NCBI RefSeq assembly: GCF_046348265.1
Contig: NZ_JAXMEO010000009.1
Strand: one strand, 5' to 3'
Length of the DNA: 64,000 bases
Source: Pelomonas sp937871895
GTDB taxonomy: Bacteria > Pseudomonadota > Gammaproteobacteria > Burkholderiales > Burkholderiaceae_C
Shown: positions 14,678-22,427 of the stretch, in pieces
How the letters are laid out: every line of letters begins with the position of its first letter
How positions within the stretch are numbered: position 1 is the stretch's first letter
Position numbers and translations under genes: made by a program
The notes under the pieces: model-generated
The model's database searches: none
The model's input: the letters and a program-made list of their open reading frames with translations, nothing else
Told to the model about the DNA's origin: nothing

Positions 14678-15456
14678 GCACGACGCCCCTGCTGTCGGTC
14701 GAAGGCCTCTCGCACCGCTTCGACACCAATGCCACCCACTTCGCCGTGCGGGACGCGAGCTTTGAGGTCCACGCGGGCGAGGTGCTGGCCATCGTGGGGG
14801 AGTCGGGCTCGGGCAAGAGCACCTTGCTCAACTGCTTGGCCGGCCGCATCGCGCCCACGCAGGGCCGCGTGCACTACCTGGCCGCCAGTGGCCAGCGCGT
14901 GGACGTGCACGCCGCACCCGAGCGCCTGCGTCGCGAGCTGGCGCGCACCGAGTGGGGCTTTGTGGAGCAGCATGCCCACGAGGGCCTGCGCATGGGCGTG
15001 AGCGCCGGGGCCAACATCGGCGAGCGGCTGATGGGCCAGGGCGAGCGCCACTACGACGTGCTGCGCGAGACCGCGCTGCGCTGGATGCAGCGCGTGGAGC
15101 TGGAGGCCGGCCGCATTGACGACCTGCCGCGCCATTTCTCGGGCGGCATGCGCCAGCGCCTGCAAATCGCGCGCAACCTCGTCACCCGCCCGCGCCTGGT
15201 GCTGATGGACGAACCCACCTCGGGGCTTGACGTCTCGGTGCAGGCGCGGCTGCTGGACCTGATCCGGCTGCTGGTGAGCAGGCTGCAGCTCTCGGTCGTC
15301 ATCGTCACGCACGACCTCGGCGTGGCCCGCCTGCTAGCCCAGCGCACGCTGGTGATGCAGCAGGGGCGCATCGTCGAACACGGCCTGACCGACCGCGTGC
15401 TGGATGACCCGCAGCATGCCTATACGCAACTCCTAGTCGCCTCCGCTCTAGTATGA
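14674..15456 (+). CDS. phnK: C-P lyase ATPase PhnK
   Basis: 260-aa ABC-type ATPase that docks on the PhnGHIJ core rather than on a membrane permease. It shows Walker A GESGSGKS near residue 42, signature FSGGMRQRLQIAR, Walker B LVLMDEPTSGLD and the H-loop VTHDLGVARLL. The N-terminal region has the PhnK-specific insert RVDVHAAPERLRRELARTEWG. In the solved complexes PhnK binds PhnJ, so the element inserted in PhnJ could affect this contact. Start and stop both overlap neighbours by four bases. Confidence 0.92.
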   Translation: MSTTPLLSVEGLSHRFDTNATHFAVRDASFEVHAGEVLAIVGESGSGKSTLLNCLAGRIAPTQGRVHYLAASGQRVDVHAAPERLRRELARTEWGFVEQHAHEGLRMGVSAGANIGERLMGQGERHYDVLRETALRWMQRVELEAGRIDDLPRHFSGGMRQRLQIARNLVTRPRLVLMDEPTSGLDVSVQARLLDLIRLLVSRLQLSVVIVTHDLGVARLLAQRTLVMQQGRIVEHGLTDRVLDDPQHAYTQLLVASALV

Positions 15457-16205
15457 AACGCGACCTTGACCTGGACCTCGTGCTGGACGTGCAGGACGTC
15501 CACAAGCACTTCACGCTGCACCTGCGTGGCGGCCTGCAACTGCCGGTGCTGCAGGGCGTGAGCCTGCAGGTGGCGGCGGGCGAGTGTGTGGCGCTGGTCG
15601 GCCCCTCGGGGCGCGGCAAGTCCACGCTGATGAAGTGCCTGTATGGCAGCTATGCGGTGAACCAGGGCGCATTGCGGCTGCAACGCGCCGACGGAGAGCA
15701 GCTGGACCTGGCCACCGCCTCACCGCAGACCTGGGTGGCCATGCGCCGCCGCGACATTGCCTACGTCAGCCAGTTCCTGCGCGCGCTGCCGCGCCAGGCG
15801 GCGCTGGACGTGGTGGCTGAGCGCAAGCTGCTGGCCCACCCGGCGCCGGTGATTGAGGGCGCCGACCCGCTGGACGACGGCCCCTACCTCGCCGCGCTGG
15901 AGGCCGCGCGGGACGCCGCCCGCGTGCTGCTGGCCCGCCTCAACCTGCCCGAGAGCCTCTGGGGCCTGCCCCCCGCCACCTTCTCGGGTGGCGAGCAGCA
16001 GCGCGTCAACATCGCGCGCGGCTTTGTGGAGCCGGCGCGCCTACTGCTGCTTGACGAACCCACTGCCTCGCTCGATGCCGCCAACCGCCGCATCGTGGTC
16101 GAGCTGATCCGCGAGGCCAAGGCGGCCAGCGCCGCCGTGGTGGGCATCTTTCATGACGAAGAGGTGCGCGACGCCGTCGCGGACCGCTGCGTCCACTTTG
16201 ATTGA
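15453..16205 (+). CDS. phnL: C-P lyase ATPase PhnL
   Basis: 250-aa second ABC-type ATPase of the C-P lyase system; recent structures place it on a PhnK dimer to drive conformational change. It has Walker A GPSGRGKS, signature FSGGEQQRVNIARGF, Walker B LLLLDEPTASLD and a HDEEVR H-loop, with the PhnL-typical ASPQTWVAMRRRDIAYVSQFL block. The N-terminal ten residues are acidic and hydrophobic (MKRDLDLDLVLD). The start overlaps the phnK stop and phnM follows after three bases. Confidence 0.92.
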   Translation: MKRDLDLDLVLDVQDVHKHFTLHLRGGLQLPVLQGVSLQVAAGECVALVGPSGRGKSTLMKCLYGSYAVNQGALRLQRADGEQLDLATASPQTWVAMRRRDIAYVSQFLRALPRQAALDVVAERKLLAHPAPVIEGADPLDDGPYLAALEAARDAARVLLARLNLPESLWGLPPATFSGGEQQRVNIARGFVEPARLLLLDEPTASLDAANRRIVVELIREAKAASAAVVGIFHDEEVRDAVADRCVHFD

Positions 16206-16208
16206 GCC

Positions 16209-17351
16209 ATGACTGAACGCCTCTTCACCAATGCCCGCGTCGTGCTCGGCGACGAGGTCCTCGCCTGCGGCAGCGTGCTTGTGCGCGATGGCCTGATCGC
16301 CGAGATCGACGGCCGCCCCAGCAGCACACCGGGCGCTGAAGACCTGGACGGCGACCTGCTGGTGCCCGGCCTCGTCGAGGTGCACACCGACAACCTGGAG
16401 CGCCACGTGATGCCGCGCCCCAAGGTCTACTTCCCGCTGCGCAGCGCGCTGCAATCACACGACGCCGAGCTGGCCGCCTGCGGCATCACCACGGTGTTCG
16501 ACGCCATTGGCGTGGGCGACCCGTATGACGAGGGCTTTCGCTCCAAGGACCAAAGCGGCTTGCTCGGCCTGCTGGACAACCTGGAGGCCGCCGGCCTCTT
16601 GCGCAGCCAGCACCTGGTGCACATCCGCTGCGAGCTGCCCGCGCCCAATGCGCTGCAACTCTTCGAGCCCTTTGCCGGCCACCGCCGCGTGCAGCTGATC
16701 TCGCTGATGGACCACACGCCTGGCCAGCGCCAATGGACCGACGTGAGCCACGCCCGCACCTACTACACCGGCAAGAAGGGCTGGAGCGACGACAAGTTCG
16801 AGCGCGAAATGCAGCTCGCCCCGCTGCGCCAGGCCCAGTACGCGGGCCCGCACCGCGCCTGGATGACCGACTATTGCCACCGCCACGGCATTGCCCTGGC
16901 CTCGCACGACGACACCACGCCCGAGCATGTTGAAGAAGCCATCAAGCTCGGCGCCAGCATGAGCGAGTTCCCCACCACGCTGGCCGCCGCCCGCCACGCG
17001 CACAGCAAGGGCCTCAAGACCATTGCCGGCGCCCCCAACGTCGTGCGCGGCGGCTCACACTCCGGCAACGTCGCGGCGGCTGAGCTGGCCCGCGAAGGCG
17101 TGCTCGACGGCCTCTCGTCCGACTACGTGCCCGGCAGCCTCCTGCAAGCCGCCTGGACCCTGCACCGCGACGAAGGCTTTGCCCTGCCAGAGGCCCTGCA
17201 CGTCGTCAGCCGCGGCCCCGCCGAAGCCGCCCAACTCTTCGACCGCGGCCGCATCGGGCCCGGCCTGCGCGCCGACCTGCTGCGCGTGCGCGAGCTGGAT
17301 GGGCATCCGGTGGTGAGGGAGGTGTTTGTTGGGGGGCGGCGGGTGGCTTGA
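16209..17351 (+). CDS. phnM: RPnTP pyrophosphohydrolase PhnM
   Basis: 380-aa amidohydrolase-fold enzyme that removes pyrophosphate from alpha-D-ribose-1-phosphonate 5-triphosphate, making the PhnJ substrate. Metal-binding motifs are VPGLVEVHTDNLERH near residue 60, the HIRCELP strand, SHDDTTPEHV near residue 235, and SSDYVPGSLL near the end. It closes the phnGHIJKLM operon. No phnN, phnO or phnP follows; the next genes are the brnTA toxin-antitoxin pair. The later steps of the pathway must be encoded elsewhere or by other families. Confidence 0.93.
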   Translation: MTERLFTNARVVLGDEVLACGSVLVRDGLIAEIDGRPSSTPGAEDLDGDLLVPGLVEVHTDNLERHVMPRPKVYFPLRSALQSHDAELAACGITTVFDAIGVGDPYDEGFRSKDQSGLLGLLDNLEAAGLLRSQHLVHIRCELPAPNALQLFEPFAGHRRVQLISLMDHTPGQRQWTDVSHARTYYTGKKGWSDDKFEREMQLAPLRQAQYAGPHRAWMTDYCHRHGIALASHDDTTPEHVEEAIKLGASMSEFPTTLAAARHAHSKGLKTIAGAPNVVRGGSHSGNVAAAELAREGVLDGLSSDYVPGSLLQAAWTLHRDEGFALPEALHVVSRGPAEAAQLFDRGRIGPGLRADLLRVRELDGHPVVREVFVGGRRVA

Positions 17352-17376
17352 AGACAGCGGGGCGAACAGACACGGG

Positions 17377-17405
17377 TTGGCACTGGTTGTTTTTGTAGAT
17401 ACATT
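17377..17405 (+). promoter_or_regulatory. Predicted promoter of brnTA
   Basis: TTGGCA (17377-17382) and TACATT (17400-17405) are separated by exactly 17 bases in an AT-rich stretch. The GTG start of brnT lies only seven bases after the -10 box, so the transcript would start at or next to the start codon and be leaderless. Palindrome-like bases around the -10 could serve BrnA autoregulation. Confidence 0.5.
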
Positions 17406-17411
17406 AACTGG

Positions 17412-17687
17412 GTGCAAATCACCTACGACCCTGCCAAGCGGGATCTGACGCTGAGTGAGCGCGGGCTGGACTTCGCGGACGCCGCGCAAGTCTTTGCTGG
17501 GCCAACGTTCGAAGTTGAAGACCAACGCCACGACTACGGCGAGAAGCGGGTCATTTGCTTCGGTCTCCTGAGTGAGCGTTTGGTTGTCGTGGGTTACACA
17601 CCGCGTGGCGCGGATCGTCACGTCTTCAGCATGAGGAAAGCAAATGACCGTGAGCAAGCGCGCATCGGCCCCATCCTTGGGCTCTGA
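17412..17687 (+). CDS. brnT: BrnT family toxin
   Basis: 91-aa ribonuclease-type toxin of type II toxin-antitoxin systems, RelE-like fold. The family pattern is complete: ITYDPAKRDLTLSERGLDFADAAQVFAG, then EDQRHDYGEKRVICFG, VVGYTPRGADRHVFSMRKANDREQ broken into its conserved blocks. The Arg and His of the late segment and RKAN are the usual active-site surroundings. The start is GTG 17412, apparently leaderless. The antitoxin gene begins 44 bases before this stop, as is normal for brnTA. The pair sits between the two halves of the phosphonate regulon and is probably an insertion cargo. Confidence 0.88.
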   Translation: MQITYDPAKRDLTLSERGLDFADAAQVFAGPTFEVEDQRHDYGEKRVICFGLLSERLVVVGYTPRGADRHVFSMRKANDREQARIGPILGL

Positions 17688-17925
17688 TCTGAATCGCGTT
17701 GATCGGCACGTCATTCAGCCGGCCGAGTACGAAGAGCTTCCCGAACTTACCGATGAAATGGTGGCGCGCGGCACCGTGAATCGCGGTGGGCGGCCCAAGT
17801 CGGCGAACCCGAAGAAGCTGATCTCCATCCGTCTGACGGAGGATGTCATCCAGCGCTGGCGGGCCACCGGCCCAGGATGGCAGACCCGCATGGCCGAGAA
17901 GCTGAGCAGGCTCTCGCCGAAGTGA
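17644..17925 (+). CDS. brnA: BrnA family antitoxin
   Basis: 93-aa antitoxin. The N-terminal half binds toxin and carries ELPELTDEMVARG; the C-terminal half is a ribbon-helix-helix DNA-binding domain with GRPKSANPKKLISIRL and RATGPGWQTRMAEKL, both hallmarks of BrnA. BrnA normally represses its own operon through an operator at the promoter upstream of brnT. It overlaps brnT by 44 bases and is followed seven bases later by the start of an antitoxin-like remnant. Confidence 0.88.
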   Translation: MTVSKRASAPSLGSDLNRVDRHVIQPAEYEELPELTDEMVARGTVNRGGRPKSANPKKLISIRLTEDVIQRWRATGPGWQTRMAEKLSRLSPK

Positions 17926-17932
17926 TCCGCCC

Positions 17933-18060
17933 GTGCCCCACACGCTCGAACCCCTGCAGGCAGAAGTCTTGCGCCTCTCGCCGGCCAACCGAGCCAAGTT
18001 GCTGGATCGGCTGATGGCCAGCCTGGATGTGGACACGAGTATGAATCGGGGTCGCGTCTT
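17933..18060 (+). pseudogene. Truncated addiction-module antitoxin remnant
   Basis: A GTG-initiated frame reads MPHTLEPLQAEVLRLSPANR followed by AKLLDRLMASLD, the typical N-terminus of the small addiction-module protein family (TIGR02574-like, about 70-75 aa). After about 36 residues the similarity stops and the frame continues into unrelated Pro-rich sequence and R1 copy D. The missing C-terminal half and the absence of a partner ParE/RelE toxin point to a fragment. The breakpoint is close to the repeat, so the repeat's arrival may have deleted the rest. Confidence 0.55.
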
Positions 18061-18141
18061 AAGTTTCAAATCCGTCCCACCACCAGCCGACACGCCCGAG
18101 CCCCGACAGCCACCGCACCGCCCCACCGCCGCCCCAAAGGC

Positions 18142-18352
18142 ACGCCCGGGCTGGCTGGGGCGCGGACTTTTGGGGCGCCGAGGCGCGGAGGTTTGCGGGG
18201 CGTGAGCGAAGCGAACTTCAACAACTGACTTCGCGCCGCTTGTCCGAGCAGAGCGTAGCGCCGCGAGTTCGGCGCGAGCCCCGCAAGCTGAGCATCCGAG
18301 GGAAGGCCGAAGGCCCGCCCCATCTGGAGCGCCCCAGCCAGCCCGGGCGGGA
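18142..18352. repeat. Palindromic intergenic repeat, family R1, copy D
   Basis: 211 bp with inverted ends (ACGCCCGGGCTGGCTGGGGC and the complement ending about 18352), the inner GTTTGCGGGGC / GCCCCGCAAGC pair and the core CTTCAACAACTGACTTCGCG. It separates the antitoxin remnant from the 3' end of the HD-domain gene. A GCGGGTC..GACCCGC hairpin follows at 18386-18401, matching the palindrome beside copy C. Confidence 0.85.
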
Positions 18353-18435
18353 CTTTGCCGACCCACACGCGCCAACAGGGGATTGGCGGGTCCTGACCCG
18401 CTTTACCTGACTGCCCCGTAGCAACGTTCGATGGC

Positions 18436-19038
18436 TCAGACGCTGGCGGCCGCCGGTCGGCTGGCAGCCGGGCCGGCTGACTCCTGCGCCACATCACGCA
18501 GCACCGCGAGGTAGTAGTCCAGCGTCGGCGTGGGCCGCCCAGGCGTCTTGGCGAGATCGTCCCAACGCCGCAGCGCCACGGCGTCGCGGGCGTGGGGCAG
18601 GGCTTCGAAGGCGGCGCATTCGGCGGGCGAGAGGGTGCCGCCTTGCAGGGCCAGCGAGTGCACGGAGGCGGGCGAGAGGCCGAGGAAGTAGTCGGCGTCC
18701 ATGCTGACGAGGTAGCGCTTGGCCTGCACGTGCAGGCGGATGGGCTCGGTCACGGCGGGGCCGAAGCTGCGGGCCAGTAGGGGCAGGGCCAGGGCTTCGT
18801 GTTCGTCGTCGAGGTGGTCGTTGCGGGCCACGGCCTCGGCGGCGAGGAAGTGGCCGACGTCGTGCAGGAAGGCCGCCGCCACCAGCGCGGGCTCGGCGTG
18901 CGCCCATTCGGCCAGCTGGGCGCACTGGAGCGCGTGGGCCAGGGCCGTGACGGACTCGGCGCGCGCGCCCTCGTAGGGCTGCTCGCCGAAGTCGATGAAG
19001 AGCTGCTCGATGCGGGCGATGGTGTCGAGGGTGGCCAT
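18436..19038 (-). CDS. Phosphonate-operon HD-domain oxygenase (PhnZ/TmpB-like)
   Basis: 200-aa HD-domain protein of the 'phosphonate degradation operons associated HDIG' family. PhnZ and TmpB are mixed-valent di-iron oxygenases that split 2-amino- or trimethylammonio-1-hydroxyethylphosphonate. Ligand motifs are present in order: ALAHALQCAQLAEW, AAAFLHDVGHFL, DDEHEALAL and IRLHVQAKRYL. The start is ATG 19038; longer upstream frames run into phnE on another frame. It is the last gene after phnE in the phnCDE operon. No PhnY/TmpA-type 2-oxoglutarate hydroxylase that would make its substrate is in the window, so it may act on ready-made hydroxyphosphonates or depend on a distant gene. Confidence 0.82.
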   Translation of the reverse strand: MATLDTIARIEQLFIDFGEQPYEGARAESVTALAHALQCAQLAEWAHAEPALVAAAFLHDVGHFLAAEAVARNDHLDDEHEALALPLLARSFGPAVTEPIRLHVQAKRYLVSMDADYFLGLSPASVHSLALQGGTLSPAECAAFEALPHARDAVALRRWDDLAKTPGRPTPTLDYYLAVLRDVAQESAGPAASRPAAASV

Positions 19039-19040
19039 GA

Positions 19041-19838
19041 TCAGAGCAGGCGCTTGCGCACCTGGGAAGAGAGCATGTCGATGAGGGACACGGCCACCAC
19101 GATGAGGATGAGCACGGCGGCCGTCTGTGCGTACTGGAAGCCGCGGATCACGTCCCACAGCACCATGCCGATGCCGCCCGCGCCGACCATGCCGACCACC
19201 GAGGCCGAGCGCACGTTGGACTCGAAGCGGTAGAGGCCGTAGGAGATCCACAGCGGCATGACCTGGGGCAGCACGCCGAAGACGATCTCGGCCAGCGGGT
19301 GGGCGCCGGTGGCGCGGATGCCCTCGACGGGCTGAGGGTCGATGGTCTCGACAGCCTCGGAGAACAGCTTGGACAGGATGCCCGTGGTGTGCACCCACAG
19401 CGCCAGCACGCCGGCAAAGGGCCCCAAGCCCACGGCGACGACGAAGAGCAGCGCGAAGACGATCTCGTTGATGGAACGGCAGGCGTCGAGCACACGTCGC
19501 ACCGGCTGGTGCACCCACCAGGGCGTGAGGTTGCTGGCGGCCAGCAGGGACAGCGGCACCGAACAGAGCACGGCCAGCGCGGTGCCCCAGAGCGCAATTT
19601 GCAGCGTGACGATCAGTTCGGCACCGTAGTGCCGCCACTCGCCAAAGTCCGGCGGGAAGAAGCCACGCGCGTACTCGGCCATGTTGCCGGCATCGCGGAT
19701 GAGGTCGAGCGGGCGCATGTCGGCGCCCGTCCAGCTGCCGGCCAGCAGGGCCACCAGCAAGGCCAGCAGCCCCAGGTTGACGAGCGAGGGCCGGGGCGGG
19801 GCGGGCACGCGCTGGATGGGGGGCAGGCTGGCATCCAT
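19041..19838 (-). CDS. phnE: Phosphonate ABC transporter permease PhnE
   Basis: 265-aa inner-membrane permease with about six helices. It carries the PhnE patterns ELIVTLQIALWGTALAVLCS, RSINEIVFALLFVVAVGLG and ALWVHTTGILSKLFSEAVE, with the EAA loop region VEGIRATGAHPLAEIVFGVLPQ and the late SASVVGMVGAGGIG. It forms the translocation path for PhnC and PhnD. The start lies three bases after the phnD stop and the stop is two bases from the HD gene start, so it is mid-operon. Confidence 0.92.
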   Translation of the reverse strand: MDASLPPIQRVPAPPRPSLVNLGLLALLVALLAGSWTGADMRPLDLIRDAGNMAEYARGFFPPDFGEWRHYGAELIVTLQIALWGTALAVLCSVPLSLLAASNLTPWWVHQPVRRVLDACRSINEIVFALLFVVAVGLGPFAGVLALWVHTTGILSKLFSEAVETIDPQPVEGIRATGAHPLAEIVFGVLPQVMPLWISYGLYRFESNVRSASVVGMVGAGGIGMVLWDVIRGFQYAQTAAVLILIVVAVSLIDMLSSQVRKRLL

Positions 19839-19841
19839 GGA

Positions 19842-20810
19842 TTACTTGGCCTCGCGGTCCAGCGCGCTGCTGCGGGCGTCCAGCTCGGCGAGCTTCTTCT
19901 GGCGCTCGTCCTGGCTCAGGTTCACGTCGGCCTCCACCTTGGCGCGCTCACGCGCGATCTCGATCTGACGCACGGGGATCAGCTGCGCATTGGTGGACGC
20001 GCGGAAGGCGCTGTAGCCGATGTTCTGCAGGATGGCCTGCTCGCGCTCGGTCTTGCCGTAGTTCAGCATGAAGTTGCGCACCCGGGCTTTGACGCCTTCG
20101 TCCAGGTCCTTGCGCCAGACGATGGGGTCGCTGGCGATCATGGGCGAGCGCCAGATCTCGCGGAATTGGCTGGCCTGGTCGGCGTGCGTGATGGTGAAGC
20201 GGTACGTGTTCTCGGTGTTGTTGGTGGCCACGTCCACCTGCTTGTTGACGACGGCGAGCAGGTTGGTCTCGTGGTTGGCGCGCACGGTGCGCTTGAAGTC
20301 CTTGAGCGGGTCCACCTTGTTGGCGGCAAAGGCGAAGAGGCCGGGCACCGCCGTGCCGCTGGTGGAGTTGGGGTCGCCAAAGCCGAGGGTCAGGTTGGCG
20401 CGCTGCTTGATGACGTCGTCGAGGCTCTTGAGGGGGCTGTCCTTGTGGACGACGAGCAGCGAGTAGTAGCCCTCGTTGCCGTCCTTGCCGACGACCTTGG
20501 CGAAGACCTCGACATTGGCGCGGTCCACGGCCTCCATGGCCGACTTGTTGCCCATCCAGGCCACCTGGGCCTTGTTGAAGCGCAGGGCCTCGATCACGCC
20601 CGCGTAGTCGGTGGCGAAGAAGGCCTTGACCGGCATACCAGCAGCCTTGGAGAGGTCCTCCAGCACGGGCTGCCAGGCGGTCTTGAGGTTGCTGGAAGCC
20701 TCGGTCGAGATGAAGGTGAAGGTCAGCTCCTTGGTCTGCGCCTGGGCAGCCGGAGCGAGGGCGAAGCTGGCGGCCGTGGTGGCCAGGATGAGGGCGATGC
20801 GGCGGTTCAT
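19842..20810 (-). CDS. phnD: Phosphonate ABC transporter substrate-binding protein PhnD
   Basis: 322-aa periplasmic binding protein with a Sec signal peptide (MNRRIALILATTAASFALAP, cleavage near AQA). The mature part reads KELTFTFISTEASSNLKTAW, ATDYAGVIEALRFNKAQVAW, GDPNSTSGTAVPGLF, and NTENTYRF, the usual PhnD ligand-pocket segments. The C-terminus is extended by a charged helical tail (about 30 residues, ending DARSSALDREAK) of unknown role. It lies 27 bases after phnC on the minus strand. The phosphonate preferred by this variant cannot be told. Confidence 0.92.
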   Translation of the reverse strand: MNRRIALILATTAASFALAPAAQAQTKELTFTFISTEASSNLKTAWQPVLEDLSKAAGMPVKAFFATDYAGVIEALRFNKAQVAWMGNKSAMEAVDRANVEVFAKVVGKDGNEGYYSLLVVHKDSPLKSLDDVIKQRANLTLGFGDPNSTSGTAVPGLFAFAANKVDPLKDFKRTVRANHETNLLAVVNKQVDVATNNTENTYRFTITHADQASQFREIWRSPMIASDPIVWRKDLDEGVKARVRNFMLNYGKTEREQAILQNIGYSAFRASTNAQLIPVRQIEIARERAKVEADVNLSQDERQKKLAELDARSSALDREAK

Positions 20811-20837
20811 GGTCGGGTCCGTAGGCGGGGTGAAAAC

Positions 20838-21686
20838 TCAGGCGAGTTGCGCCTGGGGGAAGGCATAGGGCTCGGGGCGGATGGCCGGCTCGGGGCTGGC
20901 CTCGGGCTTGGCAAAGAGCTCGTCGGTCTGCGTGCCGTAGAGCGCGCGCAGCCGGGCCGGGCTGAGCTCGTGCGTGGGGCCGTCAAACACCACCTCGCCG
21001 GCCCGCAGCGCGACGGTGCGGGGACAGAAGGCAAAGGCGTGCTCCACCTGGTGCAAGGAGACGAGCACGGTGACGCCCAGCTCGCGGTTGACCTCGGCCA
21101 GCAGCTCCATCACGCGCTGGCTGGAGGCGGGGTCGAGCGAGGCGACGGGCTCGTCGGCCAGGATGACGCGGGCCTGCTGCACCAGCGCGCGCGAGATGGC
21201 CGCGCGCTGCTGCTGCCCGCCCGAGAGCGTGGAGGCGCGCTGCCAGGCGCAGCGCTCGATGCCCACGCGCGCCAGCGCCGTGTAGGCGCGCTCGTGTTCA
21301 GCCTGCGGGAACTGGCGCACCAGCGCGCGCCACAGCGGCAGGCGGTGCAGGGCGCCGGCCATCACATTGGTCATCACGGGCAGCCGGTCCACCAGGTTGA
21401 ACTGCTGGAAGATGGCCGCCACCTGGGCGCGCTGGCGCCGGATGTCGCGCGCCAGGCGGCCGTGCTGCTGCACGGTGCGGCCCAGCACGCGCACCAGGCT
21501 TTGCGTGCCGGCATCGGCGCGGTGCAGGCCGTTGAGGTGGCGCAGCAGCGTGGACTTGCCCGAACCCGAGGCCCCGAGCAGCGCCACCATCTCTCCCGCC
21601 TCCACCCGCAGCGACACGCCACGCAGCGCTGGCTGGCCGCCAAAGCGCTTGTGCAGGGATTCCACTTCGATGGCGAGGTCAGACAT
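20838..21686 (-). CDS. phnC: Phosphonate ABC transporter ATP-binding protein PhnC
   Basis: 282-aa ATPase that energises phosphonate import. Walker A GASGSGKS near residue 36, Q-loop IFQQFNLVDRLPVM, signature TLSGGQQQRAAISRAL, Walker B VILADEPVASLDP and H-loop SLHQVEHAF are all present. The start is ATG 21686, preceded by GGAG; an in-frame ATG 33 bases further upstream would overlap the operator. It opens the phnCDE-HD operon, and the candidate PhnF site lies about 30 bases upstream. The C-terminal 30 residues are Pro/Glu-rich and not conserved. Confidence 0.92.
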   Translation of the reverse strand: MSDLAIEVESLHKRFGGQPALRGVSLRVEAGEMVALLGASGSGKSTLLRHLNGLHRADAGTQSLVRVLGRTVQQHGRLARDIRRQRAQVAAIFQQFNLVDRLPVMTNVMAGALHRLPLWRALVRQFPQAEHERAYTALARVGIERCAWQRASTLSGGQQQRAAISRALVQQARVILADEPVASLDPASSQRVMELLAEVNRELGVTVLVSLHQVEHAFAFCPRTVALRAGEVVFDGPTHELSPARLRALYGTQTDELFAKPEASPEPAIRPEPYAFPQAQLA

Positions 21687-21713
21687 GGGAGGGCTCCGGG
21701 GCCAAATCGGCGC

Positions 21714-21727
21714 GATCATCTAGACAG
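21714..21727. promoter_or_regulatory. Candidate PhnF operator before phnC
   Basis: GATCATCTAGACAG is centred on TCTAGA about 30 bases upstream of the phnC start. TCATCTAGAC is identical to ten bases of the complement of the phnF-phnG site. Two independent phosphonate promoters sharing it makes a common regulator, PhnF, the natural candidate. Confidence 0.65.
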
Positions 21728-21862
21728 CCCGTGACGGGCGCATGACGGCCCCGCCGTTGCAATCAGCAAAACATGCGCTCGCGGGTTCGTTCAAAACTCC
21801 TGAACCGAGGCGACAAGCGGCGTGAAACTGCCGCATCGCCTCACTTGCCACACTGAGTCCCC

Positions 21863-22399
21863 ATGCGCACCACCTCTGACCGCTACACCCTGCCCGCCAT
21901 CGCGCTGCACTGGCTGCTGGCGCTGGCCCTGATCGGCACCTTCTGCCTGGGGCTCTATGCGCACGAGCTGCAGTTCTCGATGACCAAGCTCAAGCTGATG
22001 AACTGGCACAAGTGGGCCGGCATCACCATCCTCTTTTTGTCGGTGCTGCGGCTGGTGTGGCGCGTCACGCACCGGCCTCCGGCCGACGTACCGATGCCCG
22101 CCTGGCAAGCCAAGGTGGCGCATTTGCTGCACTGGCTGATGTACGGGCTCTTCTTTGCCATCCCGCTGTCGGGCTGGGCCATGACGTCGGCCAAGGGCTA
22201 CCCGGTGGTGCTGTTCGGCGTGCTGCCCCTGCCAGACTGGGTGCCCAAGGACAAGGCGCTCGGCCACCAGCTGGAAGAGCTGCACGAGATGCTGGCCTGG
22301 CTGCTCGTTGCCCTGGTGGTGGCGCACGTGGCGGCAGCGCTCAAGCACCACTTCATCGACAAGGACGGCCTGCTGGACCGCATGCGCCCCGGCCGCTGA
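21863..22399 (+). CDS. Cytochrome b561
   Basis: 178-aa four-helix diheme membrane cytochrome of the bacterial b561 family, thought to pass electrons from quinol to periplasmic acceptors. The heme-ligand histidines are visible in ALHWLLALALIGTF, NWHKWAGIT, LLHWLMYGLFF and LHEMLAWLLVALVVAHVAAALKHH as separate helices. SGWAMTSAKG and KHHFIDKDGLLDRMRPGR are typical of the family. It is followed by two YceI genes, a common arrangement in Proteobacteria. It is divergent from phnC across a 176-bp spacer. Confidence 0.9.
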   Translation: MRTTSDRYTLPAIALHWLLALALIGTFCLGLYAHELQFSMTKLKLMNWHKWAGITILFLSVLRLVWRVTHRPPADVPMPAWQAKVAHLLHWLMYGLFFAIPLSGWAMTSAKGYPVVLFGVLPLPDWVPKDKALGHQLEELHEMLAWLLVALVVAHVAAALKHHFIDKDGLLDRMRPGR

Positions 22400-22427
22400 C
22401 CCCTCGCCTTCTCACACGGAGTCCCTC

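Noticed and set aside
18436..19638. 400-codon minus-strand frame covering the HD gene and part of phnE
   Set aside because: Only the part from ATG 19038 shows HD-family motifs; the upstream part is an out-of-frame reading of phnE.
19299..21734. 811-codon open frame on the plus strand opposite phnE, phnD and phnC
   Set aside because: It is antisense to three clearly recognised genes, has no family motifs and reflects GC-rich codon bias.
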